In this document: positions 31,480 through 43,207 of the stretch, piece after piece | How positions within the stretch are numbered: the first letter of the stretch is position 1 | Layout of the letters: each line of letters starts with the position of its first letter | Origin: Dromaius novaehollandiae | Lineage: Eukaryota > Chordata > Aves > Casuariiformes > Dromaiidae | Length of the DNA: 64,000 bases | Assembly (NCBI RefSeq): GCF_036370855.1 | Contig: NW_026991398.1 | Coordinates: forward strand, 2,108,001 to 2,172,000 | Direction of reading: 5' to 3' | The notes under the pieces: generated by a model | What the model saw: only the letters and a program-made list of their open reading frames with translations | Told to the model about the DNA's origin: nothing | Databases searched by the model: none | Program-made: the position numbers and the translations under genes

Positions 31480-33800
31480 AGAGGAGCTTCAGTCCCGAAG
31501 GCTTTTAAGAAACTCGGGTGATTCGGACAACAGATATCTCATGAAGATTTACAAGAGAAGTGTCAGGTCCTGTGCCCAGGCAGGAATAACCCCATCCATG
31601 AGGAGAAGTTGAGGGACCTGGACTTCTTTAGCCTGCTGACGTGGAGGTGAAGGACAGTAGAATAGAAGCCTGTGACTGCTTGGAGGGTGGTTTCAGAGAT
31701 GATGGAGCTTTCCTGTTTCATGGGAAACAGCATGAGAAGGAGAAAAAGCCACAAGCTGCAGCTTGTGGGGTTTAGATATGACATTAGGAAAAGCAAATGT
31801 CACTGGTAGGGTAGTGCTGTGGTGCTACAGGTCACCCAGAGGGAGTCTGTGATCAGCCCCTGGCTTTGTGTTTCAAGGAAAATCAAGTGAGGACAGAAAG
31901 ACATCAGGAGAGGTAGGAAGATCCCGAGGTGAGAGCAAGGTGGGGAAGCAGGCCAGGTATCTACAGTCTGCAAGGAAACAGGCACAGGCGTGGGAAAGCA
32001 TAGGACAGCCTGTGGTGGAGATGGCCAAAGGCACTGCCAGGGTTGAAAGCTTCTAACAGAGCTGAGGTCTTTGTTCTCTTGGCTATGGCTGGTGTCTCTG
32101 CCACTGAGGCCCACAAGAAGACACCATTCCTTAAAGCACTGTGGCCTTGCTTCCTCCTTGTCCCCTGGGAGCCCAGGAGGTGCCGTATCATGATCCTGCA
32201 CTCGGCACTGTACACCCCCACCTGTACGCTGGCCCCTCAGGAAGAGCCCTGAACAATGCAGGATGGAAAGGATTGCGGCATATGATGACACGGATCTCAG
32301 ATAGGGCGGTGCAAAGATCCTTTATTGAAAAACACAACGGCCAGTTATACAGCAACCAAGCCCAGCCAGTCCTCCTTTCGAGTGTCTCCTGAACATTGTG
32401 GCATCTCGTGATAGGTAGGAAGACATATCCTGATCCCAGGCAGGCAGGCAGGACAGGCCCACCGAGGCTGTTGGCACGTAGGCAGGAAGACACATCATGA
32501 TCACTGGCAACTCACATGCACACATTCTGGCCACAGATCATAGTTACCACATCATCACTTTCTACCTTAGAGATTCTCTGCTGTCTTACACAGCATCATC
32601 CTATCTTGCTCCCCAACAAAGGATCACCCTACCCAGGGCCTGGCTGTCAGTGCCTGGCTGCTCTGCTTGATAACACACATCAGGGTTGACTTGGCATCAC
32701 AGCCACCTGCACATTGCCTTTGCCTACCTGCAATCAGGGCCTCCAACTTTCTGCTCTAATCAGCCCCTGGGGAGCCTCCTTGGTAGTTGCCCTCAGTGGG
32801 ACCTGTTAACACTCCAAGAAACTTGGGATTTGCTTCTGACTTTAACTTCTTGAGAGGTTTCTTCAGTCTCTTCTCAGCATCTGCGGTTCATGGGCTCAGC
32901 ACCAAACTCACCCGAGGGGTCATTAAAAACCCCTAAGGAGCCATGCCTCTTTCCATAATTTGCTTCAGTTCTTCAAGTCTTGTGTGGCCAATTAGAAAGT
33001 TTTCAGGTGTGTATTGAAATTAGGCAGATTTCAATGAGCACCTGAAAACAAAAGATGTCAGCCTCTGAAGCTTTCTTTATTCTTCAGTTTTCAGAATAAA
33101 CGATACCCACATTCTCCAATTCAGACTGACCCACTAGGTCTCCTAATCAAGTCTGGACATACAGGAAAAGCAGTATTTTTGATAGGAGACATGTATGGAC
33201 AACCTTCCTCCTCAGCTCCCCAGCCCTGACAGTTCCCTCATCTGCCACTGGGGACTTAGAGCACTCTAGTTAAAATCTAAGCTTTTTCCTCTCAAGTCTG
33301 TAGCTGAAGGTTACAGCTCACGTGCATCAATTCCCACCTGCTTTCCTTAGAGAACTAGCTGCAAGCAGACACAGAAGGATTTGTCTTAATTGCAATCAAA
33401 CCAAAATAAGATTTGAAACAGCTTAATAAGAGACTCTCCTCAAGTGTATGTTAAGTCCAAGCTGCCTCCAGTGAGCTTCACTGCCCACGAGAAATAACCT
33501 TTCTGGAAATGTTTTCAACAGATAGATAGGGGAAAAAAAACCCACCACCACCAAAAGACAGAACAAAGGAGCTGGCTAAAGAGACAATGAGACTGCCGAA
33601 GGATGAGGCAAGCTTCAGGCTCCCAGAGGCTGAGAGCAGCACCTGGAGAGTTAAGAGGTATCTGAATGATAAAGAGCAAGGGGAGGAGGAAAACTGGGAA
33701 ATTATGGAAAGTGCATACGCCCAGATCATCTGATGCAAAAAGATGCCTTTAGAAATGGTTAATTTAATCAGGACACATGGAAACATGTGAGAAATCACTG
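31480..33800 (+). repeat. CR1 3' tail plus unnamed repeat R1, copy b (contains a solo LTR)
   Basis: The first 400 bases match the CR1 3' region (GAGAAGTTGAGGGACCTGG, then CTTCTTTAGCCTG). After about 31900 comes R1: GAAGCAGGCCAGG, TTCCTTGTCCCCTGGGAGCC, GATAACACACATC, GGGGTCATTAAAA and a distal part to about 33800. R1 recurs in the window at 5690-6560 (+), 37930-38480 (-), 51975-53163 (+) and 61320-62640 (-). A solo LTR interrupts it at 32274. I cannot name the R1 family. Confidence 0.65.
32274..32618 (-). mobile_element. Solo LTR, copy 2, with perfect target duplication AAGGAT
   Basis: A 345-bp element, minus strand, starting TGTTGGGGAGC and ending TGCCGCA, with AATAAA on the minus strand (32326-32321). 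It is flanked by AAGGAT on both sides (32268-32273 and 32619-32624). Removing the LTR and one AAGGAT restores the R1 sequence seen uninterrupted at 52328, 38308 (minus) and 62422 (minus). A 6-bp duplication fits an ERVK/ERV2-class element. No internal viral genes remain. Confidence 0.88.
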
Positions 33801-33849
33801 AAATTTCGTCCACAGCCTAATAGACAGAGCAGTGGAAACACAAGGTCAA

Positions 33850-34830
33850 GGACAGATCAGTTTTTCTTCTCCCCAGATTAATACCCTTCCTGAGGATTTC
33901 CACTCTTTCATCATAGCAAAACATTGACATGAACATTAGCCAATCATGTGAGCTGATGAAAGTGGGGTCATAATTTTTTCAACGTTGAAAACAGCTCTTC
34001 CCCTTTCCGGGCAGAGCTCAGGTGTCCAACCACAAGCACCCAGTGGCACTTGGAGAGGCCTCGGTGTCTCTGAGACACCTGCCTGGGCCTGGCAGCTCTT
34101 GCAGCTCGCATGTGGGAGACCAGAGCCCCTTGGAACTGCAGATGGAGGCTGGGCAGAGGGGATCAGGGCACCTGCAGTAGCACCAGCTGTCCATGACCCT
34201 GTGACTGCATCCCACCCCAGCTCTGAAAATCACTTTCCCTTTCAAAAAAGAAAAAAAAAAGATTCTCCCCAGAAGACCAGTGTATCAAAAAAGAGCCAAA
34301 CAAAACAAGATAATAAGAAAAAGAAAGTAAGAACATAAAGAAGTTTCAAAAGCTGAGAAGTGTATCAAAACATATTTTTTGCCTGAGATAATTTATCCAG
34401 TTTCTTTCTTGTTTCATTTTTATTCACAGTTTATAAAGATTTCTTTCATAATAAGGCCTACACTATTAAAAATACTGTTTTTATATCTTGCATGAGTCCA
34501 GTGCCCCTCAAACCACTTCCTGTCCAGGATCCTTCTTGGTGCTCCTTGCTCTTTGCACACAGCAAGTCACACCATGAGGTGGCCCACTCTCACAGCTGAT
34601 AGAGGAAAGCAGGCTGATCAGCTTCAATAAAATGCTCTATTTAGCAATTGCCTCATTTGCACCAATCTCAATGTACCTGTGTTAGAGTGATATCTTAAAG
34701 GAATCCGTAAACATCTAGCCACACTCCCTTTTCATTCCCTGCATTGTCAATGAAGTGTGACACCATTTCAGGTGACAGAAGGGATGGGAATTATCTCACC
34801 CAGTGCCAGACCCCTTCAGTGCAGATGTCT
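33850..34830. other. Spacer without a supported gene
   Basis: No match to other blocks and no recognisable coding frame; a 117-codon frame at 33985-34338 ends in a lysine-rich tail made by A-rich simple sequence (34237-34330). Confidence 0.5.
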
Positions 34831-35400
34831 CTGGCTAACCCAGTTGTCTGGACTGCCCTTTCTAGTCAATGGAAAGAAATAAGTTGTCCAACTGAGAGAT
34901 CTGGAGATGCTTCTGGTGACCAGCCAAAGCTCCAGAAAGTTCCTGTTCCTGGCTCACATTTCCCAGCACCACGTGGGAACACAGCTACACAGGGCATCTC
35001 AGGCAGCAGTGGCCTCTGTATCTGTCTATAAGGGTCTAAATGTAAAGTTCTCGTCATAGCCTTAAATGTATTCAAAAAACAGCTCTATGCAAGAACTGAA
35101 ACTAATCTTTGTTTTCAGAAATTCAAACATTCTTTATCAATTCTAATGAATATTGTCTTTATTTTTGATTGGTAACACCATATACATGTACTACAGAAAT
35201 TACTCTATGTGAGTTTACATTTGTATAAATATGTATATGTTATTCTTCATGATACACTTCCTGGCAACACTCTCAATGGAGAAACTTTGTTCTGAGAAAC
35301 TACTGTATTCAAATTAACATGTCTCCTCTCCCTTCCTCTGCTTCTCCTCTCTTCCTCTACCTAGTTTGTCTTTACAGAGGCCTCACGGCCCCTCTGCCCT
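34830..35400 (+). repeat. Repeat R3, copy 2
   Basis: Shares GAAATAAGTTGTCCAACTGAG, GGGCATCTCAGGCAGCA and TGGAGAAACTTTGTTCTGAG with copy 1 (10790-11170) and/or copy 3 (39865-40280), and ends in a pyrimidine-rich stretch with CTTTACAG (35371-35378), which resembles a splice acceptor. Confidence 0.6.
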
Positions 35401-36675
35401 CCAGGGAAGTCTCCTGTTGGATCCTGCCAAGCAGATCCTGAATAAGCTGAAACACCTACCAGAATGTCACCCAGACTGCTGTGTCCTCTTGTCCTTACTA
35501 CAAGGTCTCGACTGGCTCATCACCTGCTCCAAGGCAAAGCCCTGTGCACTCCAGCCACCCCTTTGCACAGAGCACACCTGCACCTCCTCGCCACCGCAGC
35601 CTGCCTTCCCCAGGAGCCCAGTTTCATCCTGCCATGTGAGCTGTCCCACCCTGTGTGTGTAAATCCACAGGGATAGGGGAGAGGGAGGTGCCAGTAAAGG
35701 GGACACGGCTGGGATGTTGAATGTGGGGCCCAGAAAAGAGGACGACTCAGAAGAGGAGCAGGGAAGAAAAACATGGAAGTGACACCTTTGCAGTGTTGAT
35801 GGTGAGGTCACCTCTTGTACAGGAACCTCATGGGCTGGATTCTGGTAGGAGGCATTGTGAGGACAAGAAGAGAATCACACCACCTCTCATCCCACCAGAG
35901 ATGATAGATGGGCAGGAGGATGGAGAGAGGCAGGCAAAGGGGACATGACTGCAGTGTTGATTGTGAGGTCACTTCCACTGCAGCTGCCTGATTGGCCCTC
36001 AGCAGATGTGCTGGCCAGCAGGCTTGGTGATGTCACCCAGTGCCTCAGAGAGCCCACCCAGCAGAAATGACAGCCCTGGGGAGGGGAGGGGGTGATGCAG
36101 GTGACAGGGACCCATCTGGGTGCTGATTGTGAGGGCACCTCTGCTGCAGCCACCCCACCAGTCCATGGCCGGCAGGCAGGCAGGCACGGCTCACGGCCAC
36201 CCTGCTCAGGACTCGCCCCCTGCAGCGGACCTGCCACCAAGCAGTGCACAGCTCCTCACTGAGGGCAGCTCCGAGCCAAGTGTGCTGCCCCCGTGGCCCA
36301 GAGACACCATGGACATTATCCGGAGGCTTCCTTTGGCACCTCAACCTTCCCAAAGCAGTGCATGATGGATTATGATTACCAGCCAGAGGGTTTTTTTTAT
36401 AGTGTGCTACCAAGAAGGGGTCATCCTGCAGGCTCCAATGTACAATTTGATGATGGGTGGGTGAGATGAACTGTACAAGGCCTGCTGGGAAAGCCCTGGA
36501 CCACTCCAGAAGGAACTGACCCTCACTTGCTTTTATCCACACCTCACTGCCAAGAGGGCACCTTTGTCCAAATTAGCCTCAGATCCACACTTGGGATTTC
36601 ATCTCACAGGGGGTTCACTTGCAAGGAAGAGTCCACAAGTGAACCAAGACCCAGGTTGTGTACGAGCTGATTGGG
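35400..36675. other. Spacer with minisatellite remnants, no supported gene
   Basis: At about 35810-36160 three pieces of the type GTTGATTGTGAGGTCAC...TGCAGC resemble minus-orientation minisatellite units spaced more widely than 64 bp. The rest has no match and no recognisable coding frame. Confidence 0.45.
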
Positions 36676-36677
36676 CA

Positions 36678-37928
36678 GGAGCTTCAGAACCTGCAGGCCT
36701 CAACCAGCTCAGTGACACACTGCAAAACGTGCTCAGCTGAGTTGGACACCTGAACTGTCAGGTCACAAATGACTCCCTCAGAGCAGAGAGGAGCATGTGG
36801 AAAGGTGAGGAACTTAATTCTGAGGGGCCCTGCAAGTTATCTGCACAAAGCAACTTCAGCTTTGCAAGCTGGTTCTCAGCTATGACCCCTGAAGTATTTC
36901 CTGCAGACGTGCAAGAAAGTGCTGGAGCATCACAACTCACTGTAGTCACTGCACATCTGGGAGAAGTGGTTTTACAGGCCAATTATCTTCTGAAGAAATA
37001 CTTTGTCTTTGGAAGTTTCCCTTGTTTTTCCCATTTTAAAAGCTAATGACTGTGGCACTAATGACTGACCGCTTGAAAGGGCACCTCCGAGTGCTCCACT
37101 GTGGCAAGACCATTTGCTTGTTAACTGTGTGGGTGAAAAAAGTCCCACATGATCTAAACTGCTCTCTGCGTCCTCCCACTGGATGTCAGCCCCTGGATGT
37201 CTGGTTTTAGAGCCCAGGGCAGCGCGCAGGGAGCAGAGTGCAGCAAAGGGCCCCAAAGCAGTGAGGCCTGCAGCAGGAAGAGCCCAAGATCCTCTCTATA
37301 GTTCAGTGGATTGGAGGGGGGTTAATCGGATGGTTAAGTAAGGGGCAATTGGGAGATACTACTACATTATTAGCAAAGAGTTTGGAGGGTTCTGCCACAT
37401 GAGAAGAAAAGAGTGTCTGCAACAGTTAGCTATATGGGCAGTATCCCACCGTAGCCTTTTCTAATAGGAGAGAGAGGCAACTGCTCTGCCTCTAGCCTAA
37501 AAAAACCACCTGTGGTTTATAGAGTTCAGAAGTGATAACTTCAAGAATCTCCAACAAGAAAGCCTTTCTGAAACACAACCTCTTGTACTCCAAACACTCT
37601 GAACTCCATATTTCTATGTATTTCACAGTCTGTGTGGGATGTCTGGCTGCAGATCCTGGCAAGAGCTGAGGAAACTCCAGGCCTGAAACCCAGCGCACAG
37701 AAGGCAGCAGGCTGCCAGCATCCCTGGCTCTGGCCACCAGGGCAGCCTGGGCCCTGCGAGCCAACTCACCTCCTCACCTCCAAGGGCTCCCCAGCTCCCC
37801 AGCCTGGCAGCACTCCCCACGCACAGCATTGCTCTCTCCAGACACCTCCTCCCACGCAGAGCAGCACCAAGACACTGGGGCCACCACTCGTTCCCACCAC
37901 AGGGCACCCCACCACTGTGACACAACCC
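36678..37928 (+). repeat. Duplicated block U, copy 1
   Basis: Direct copy of 55227-56372. Landmarks: GAGCATGTGGAAAGGTGAGGAAC (36789 against 55297), CAGCTATGACCCCTGAAGTATTTCC, GAAGAAAAGAGTGTCTGCA, and CTCCAAGGGCTCCCCAGCTC near the end. It carries open frames up to about 136 codons in its CCACC-rich end, none recognised. Confidence 0.75.
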
Positions 37929-37929
37929 A

Positions 37930-39215
37930 AACTTCTCCAATTAGCCATACAAGACTTGAAGAAAATTACGGGAAGAGACACAGTTCATCAGGGCTTTTTC
38001 ATTTTAATGATCCCCGTGGTGTATTTGGTGCTGCGTCCATGAACTGTAGCTACTGGAAAGAGATCGAATGAAATGTTCAAGAAGTCAAAGTCAGAAGCAA
38101 AGCCCAAAGTTTCTTTGAGTGTTAGTGGGTCCCACTGAGGGCCATGAGCAACAAAGACTCCCAACGGGCTGATTCGAGCAGAAATTGGTGATCACCAGCT
38201 ACAGGCAGGCAAAGCCAATGTGCAGGTGTTTCTAATGCCAAGTCAACCTTGATGTGTTTGATCAAGTAAAATGGGCAAGGATGGACACCCAGCCCCTGGG
38301 AAGGCAGATCCTTTCCTCCCATGTTTCCCAGGGCTCTTCCTGGGGGCAGGCTGCAGGGGGGGAGCACAATGCCAAGTGCAGGACAATGACATGACACCTC
38401 TTGGGTTTCCTTGGTGGCTGAGTGGCCCTCAGGCTTGCCTGTGCCCTTGACTGTCTCCACCACAGGCTGTCCTACACTGTCCCATGCCTGCTGCTGTGTC
38501 CCAGCAGACTGTATACCTGCTTGCCCACCTTCCTCCCACTCCAGGATCCCCCTCCCATTACTCGTGTCTCTCCATCCTCACTGGCTGTTCCTTGAAACAC
38601 AGAGCCAGGGGCTGATCACAGACTCCCTCTGGGTGATCTCTGGCAGCACAGCACTACTCTTTGAGTGGCATTCATTCACATTAATGTCCAGCCTGAACCT
38701 CCCAAGTTGCAGTTTGTGGCTGTTTCCCCTTCTCATGCTGTTTCCCACTACCAAGAGAAGCTCCTGGGAGCCCCACCCTGGGACACACTACTGCAGCTGT
38801 GGCCACCCCAGTGCTGAGACAAGGGGGATAATGGCTCCCCTGGTCTGCTGGCCAAGCTCTTCCTAATGCAGCCCATAGTCATCTGGCCTTATTCACAATG
38901 AGCGTACCCCCCTGGCTTGTATGGCATTTCTCACGATGCCCAGGCCCATGTTCTCAGGGTTGCTCCTCAGCTGGTAAGGTCCCAACCTGCCCTGATGCAT
39001 GGAGTTATCCTTCCCCAGGTGCAGGACTTGCCCCTTCTCCTTGTAAAACTTCAGGAGGTTTCTGTTGGCCAAACCCTCAGGTTTCTAAAGGTCCCCCAGA
39101 CTGAAGCTCTCCTGTGTCAGCTGTGAATGTGTGTGTGTGTGCAGACGGCTCTCCCTGACTTGTGCTGCCTCTAAGTAGATAACAGCATGAGGAACTGCAG
39201 GACACCACAAGTAAT
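37930..39215 (-). repeat. R1 plus CR1 3' tail, copy c
   Basis: On the minus strand it begins near 39215 (TGTCCTGCAGTTCCTCATGC), runs through the CR1-like tail (GAGGAGCAACCCTGAG region) and into R1 down to the GACTTGAAGAAAATTACGG end near 37960. The order is the same as at 51105-53163. The LTR target site AAGGAT is empty here (ATCCTT at 38308-38313 on the plus strand). Confidence 0.6.
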
Positions 39216-39865
39216 AAAAGGAGGTTCTAGTTCAATGGAATTCCTGGCTGAAATAGGAATTACCAGGGCAATAATCTCAGAAACACCAAATGAGGGTTCA
39301 AGCAAACAAAACCAGTGCCCATGGGAAAACTGTAAACAGAAATGTGCTGTTTTTTTCTGGGAGGGTGTGACCACAAGGCAGGAAAGGGAGGGTCAGATAC
39401 CAGTATAGAGACACTCAAGGTTCATGAGGGGTTAAACAGAGTATATTTAATGAACTGGGAACTGTGTGTGGGGGTTGCTGATGGGAGGCTGCTGGACGCA
39501 CAGGTCGGATGCCCAGGCAGGACTCACTCTGTGTACCCAAAGGGCCCCTTTTCTCTCCTAGAACTATTTTCCTTATCTCAGCTGTGCTAACCTTGAGTAG
39601 CTCCTGGCTGCAAAGCAGCTAGAAATGGTTGACCAAACGGAATATGCGTGTCCAGCCTTGAGGGGTTTTGATCAGTGTGCAGAGTGCACACGCTGGGCTG
39701 TGATCACGTACTCTGCCAGTCCCCTGACTCCTCACCAGATCTCCCGCGGGTGTTCTCACTGCACTCCACCCCCTGAGTGACAGAGACGTGGTGTTGGTGC
39801 CACCAGTGTGTAGGCAAGGTTGGGACATGCCTTTCAGGCATTAGCTTAACTAACAGCTAAGGTGT
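39215..39865. other. Spacer without a supported gene
   Basis: No repeat match found in the window and no coding frame above about 80 codons. Confidence 0.45.
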
Positions 39866-40280
39866 ACAAGCAACACAGCTACCCCCGGCCATCTCAGGCA
39901 GCAATAGCCTCTCTACGTGGCCAAATGAATCAAGCCCAAAAAGTAGAGTCTAGTTATAAGTTGAAATCTTCTCAAAGAATAACTCAGTGACTGATTAAAA
40001 AAATCCTCATTTACAAAACTTCACACATTTTTTTTTACCATTGCCACATATTTTTTTCTTTCTTAATTGGCAGCACCGTGTTCATGCACTAGAGTCATTA
40101 GTCTGTCTATGCAAGCATACATACATATACACATTATTCATCAAAATACATTTGCTACCAACACTCTGCATGGAGAAACTTTGTTCTGAGGAGCTACTTT
40201 AATTAAATTGACATGTTCCAGATCCCTTCTTCTGCCTCTCTGTCCTTCTTCCTCTGCCTCTTGTCTCTTCACAGACCATC
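39865..40280 (+). repeat. Repeat R3, copy 3
   Basis: Contains CCATCTCAGGCAGCAATAGCCTCT and GCATGGAGAAACTTTGTTCTGAGG in the same order as copy 2, and ends CTTGTCTCTTCACAG (to 40274), again acceptor-like. Confidence 0.55.
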
Positions 40281-41340
40281 CTTTTGAGGATGAACTCACT
40301 CCCTGTGTGACTCTGAGGACAGGCTTGACCAGGCAGTACAAATGCCAGCAAGGCCTCAACCCCACAGCAGTGTCCCCTGCCCAGGACTCCTCCTTCCAGC
40401 CCCTTCCTCCTAGAGGATTTGGATTGGGAGGGACTGCTGGAGATCTCCAGGACCATGATCTGTTCTGAGCTGGGCTAACTTTACAGTTAGATCAGGTTGG
40501 TGAGTGCTTTCTCCAGGAGAATTTAAAAAAAATCTGGGCCTCTGCCCCAATGCTGCTCAGCGCTCATGATTATTTTTGTTTTCATTAAACTCTTTTGAAT
40601 TTTGCTTTACTGCATCTTCTCCTTGTTGTCTCTTGTCCTTTCCTCTCCTTGGCCCCAGCCAGACCATCCCATCTACTTTGACCAAGGACAATCACAGCCT
40701 CACCTCCAAGCACAGCCTTGCTGAGATCTCCAGGCCCTGTGCAGGTGGGCTGTGGTGGCCAGCTCCAAGCAGAGCTATGTATTGCAAGTCTCTACATGGT
40801 CTCAGAGGAGAGTGTAGGGAGACATGACATGACCCAGGGCAGAGCCTGTGGGCTGACACCAGGGCAGAGCCGAGATCAGCAGGGGTGAGAACACAAGACC
40901 TCCATCAGCCTCTCTCCCTGCCTGTGCAGGGAGTGACACACTTGACAGTGCGCCTGAGAGAGGACAGTGACGCAGGACGGAGGGCACCGTGAGCTGCATT
41001 ACTGGGCTCCAACCACCTGTGCTGGGTCTGGGAGTCCTGGCAGCCTGTGCCGCTGGCTGCAGCCCTCGAGAAATCCCCGACTCTGCTAGCAGCAGTGGTT
41101 CCCCTCCAGGACTGTCGGGAGCTTCTGGAGTGTCGTGGCTCCTGTCTCCCTCCTGTCCCTGCGCTGGCCCAGCCCTGCTGCCCTCCATGTGGCCCCATGG
41201 CCCCACTGTGCAGGCGCCGCACAGGACAGGGTGCGTTCAGGGTGGGGAAATGTCCCCCAGCATGGTTCCCATGACAGCCCTCAGTGCCCCCTCCCCCAAG
41301 GCCCTCCTGCCCAGCAGCCTCCCACCAGTCCCCAGCCCCT
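40280..41340. other. Spacer and GC-rich left edge of cassette D, no supported gene
   Basis: Long frames exist (194 codons minus at 40905-41489; 155 codons plus at 40989) but overlap each other on both strands in GC-rich sequence, and none resembles a known protein. Confidence 0.4.
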
Positions 41341-43014
41341 GCCCAGCCCTGATCCTGTCCCCCAGGGTTAGCAGAAGGCCATGCTCTGGGGTCTGCTGGG
41401 GTCTGGGCCCAGGGAGAGGCCAGGCAGGGTGGCCATTCCCCCCATACAGGTGCTGAGCCCAGCAGGCAGACGGAGCCGGTCACATTCAAAGATCAGCCCT
41501 CACCAGGACCATGGGGAATGGCCAGTGCTGGAGATGGCTGGTACCAGGGACTGGGTGTGTGAGGAGTTTCCTGGGACAGCTTCTCCTCTCTGTTCATGCA
41601 ACAAGGTGGGCTGGATCTTTGCCCTGAAGCACTCTGCTTGAGGGCTCCCATGGGAGGAGGATGGTCTACAGGCCGAGTAGGTGGCCCCAGGACCTCCTCT
41701 GCATGCTCCCTGCCAGCCCTGCAGAGGACCCAGGAGAGGGCTGGTCCTCCCAGAGCTCACAGCAGGACGCCCAGTCCTCCAGCTGGGCATGGACCCCTTT
41801 CTGGATGTGACTTTTGGGGTGAGGACCAGCATGCAGGGTGAGGGAGACTGTCTCAAGGGCATGTGCTGGGGACCTGGCCTGAGGGACAGCAGCAAACTGA
41901 TATGGCTTCTGGGTCCTGCTTCCTTCAATGCAGGCTTCCACAAAGGGTTCCAGCCTTTTTTTTTTTTTGGTGCCACCCACCAGGAGGGACGATGGCACTA
42001 TGAGCTGGGAGGGTGGGGAGCATTAATCCTGCTTCAGGCACCACCCAGGCCATGTGGAGGGTCAGGACAGCAAGGACTTCTGGATCTGCACTGTGAACTC
42101 GCTTTAGTGTACCCACACTCTGAATGTTTGTTTGGTTTTTTTTAAATGTGCATCTGCATTTTTCTCTCCAAGACACTTTCAAGCCCAGTTCCATTTTTCA
42201 TCTCTCCCAGTCACTGCTCTGATCTTGCTGGCCACTCCCACACCCCCTCCCCTGTTCTGCAGAGCCCCAAGCTGCTGGCACTGCTCTGCAGAATGAGCAG
42301 GCTGTGAGGCCACAGGGCCATGAGGTGACTCTGCACTGGCCGTGCTGGTCAGGGTGGGAGCAGACCCAACCAAAAGAGGATCACAGCCTCTAATCCCTGC
42401 AGGGGGGCTGCAGATGTGGCAGGTGCTTGCAAGGACTGTGGAGCATTTCCAAGGGAGCTAGTTGTGTCCAGGTGTGCTTCTAGATCCCACCCGTGGTATT
42501 TCACAGAGAGTGACATGAATCGCTCTCCAAGCTCCCTTCCCTGTGCCAGCTGGGTTCCCACTGCCTCTCCTTTGCCTGTGGAAACCTTGTTCTGGTACTT
42601 TATCTTTGACTCCACCTTGGTGGGCCTCTCACTTTGTGAGGCTCCTCTCACTGCCCACCCATAGAACATGCTGTCCCAGGAGAGCTTCTGAGCTCTCCTG
42701 GCACCTCCAGCTTCCCCTCCAGAAGGACAGGCATCTGACACTGTGCTTTAACGTGTGGCACAGCTCTGGCTATGTGAATCTGTGACCATTCATCCCCTCC
42801 ACTGTCACTGGACACCGATGGGGGAGTCCTAAATCCAGCCCTTGGTCTCTAAGAGATCATTACATGATTATGAGCTTTTTGCTCCTGAACCCATGGAGAA
42901 CCCCATCAGCAGCAGCCCCTTTGGTCATGATTTCCTTGGGCCTATTCTTGACAGCAGCTTTGGAGGAAGCCCAGCCTTCAAGCTCTACACCAGAAAGAAC
43001 CTACTTTATTTCAG

Positions 43015-43020
43015 AGATAC
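43015..43020 (-). promoter_or_regulatory. Polyadenylation signal AATAAA of OR4
   Basis: TTTATT on the plus strand; AATAAA lies 188 bases after the OR4 stop, at the place matching OR1 (GTAATAAAGTAAG). Confidence 0.52.
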
Positions 43021-43207
43021 TGTGAGGGAGTCAGCTCTGACCCAGTGTTGGAAACAATTCTATATGGGCACCAGGTGAGACAGAGCAGTCTCAGTACAGT
43101 TAGAATGAACCCAAGCATTTGTGCAGCAACAGGATAACAAACATTACTAATCATAGTAACAATAGTGAACAAACAGTGCTCAGTCCTGGTATGGGATACC
43201 ATGGGTG

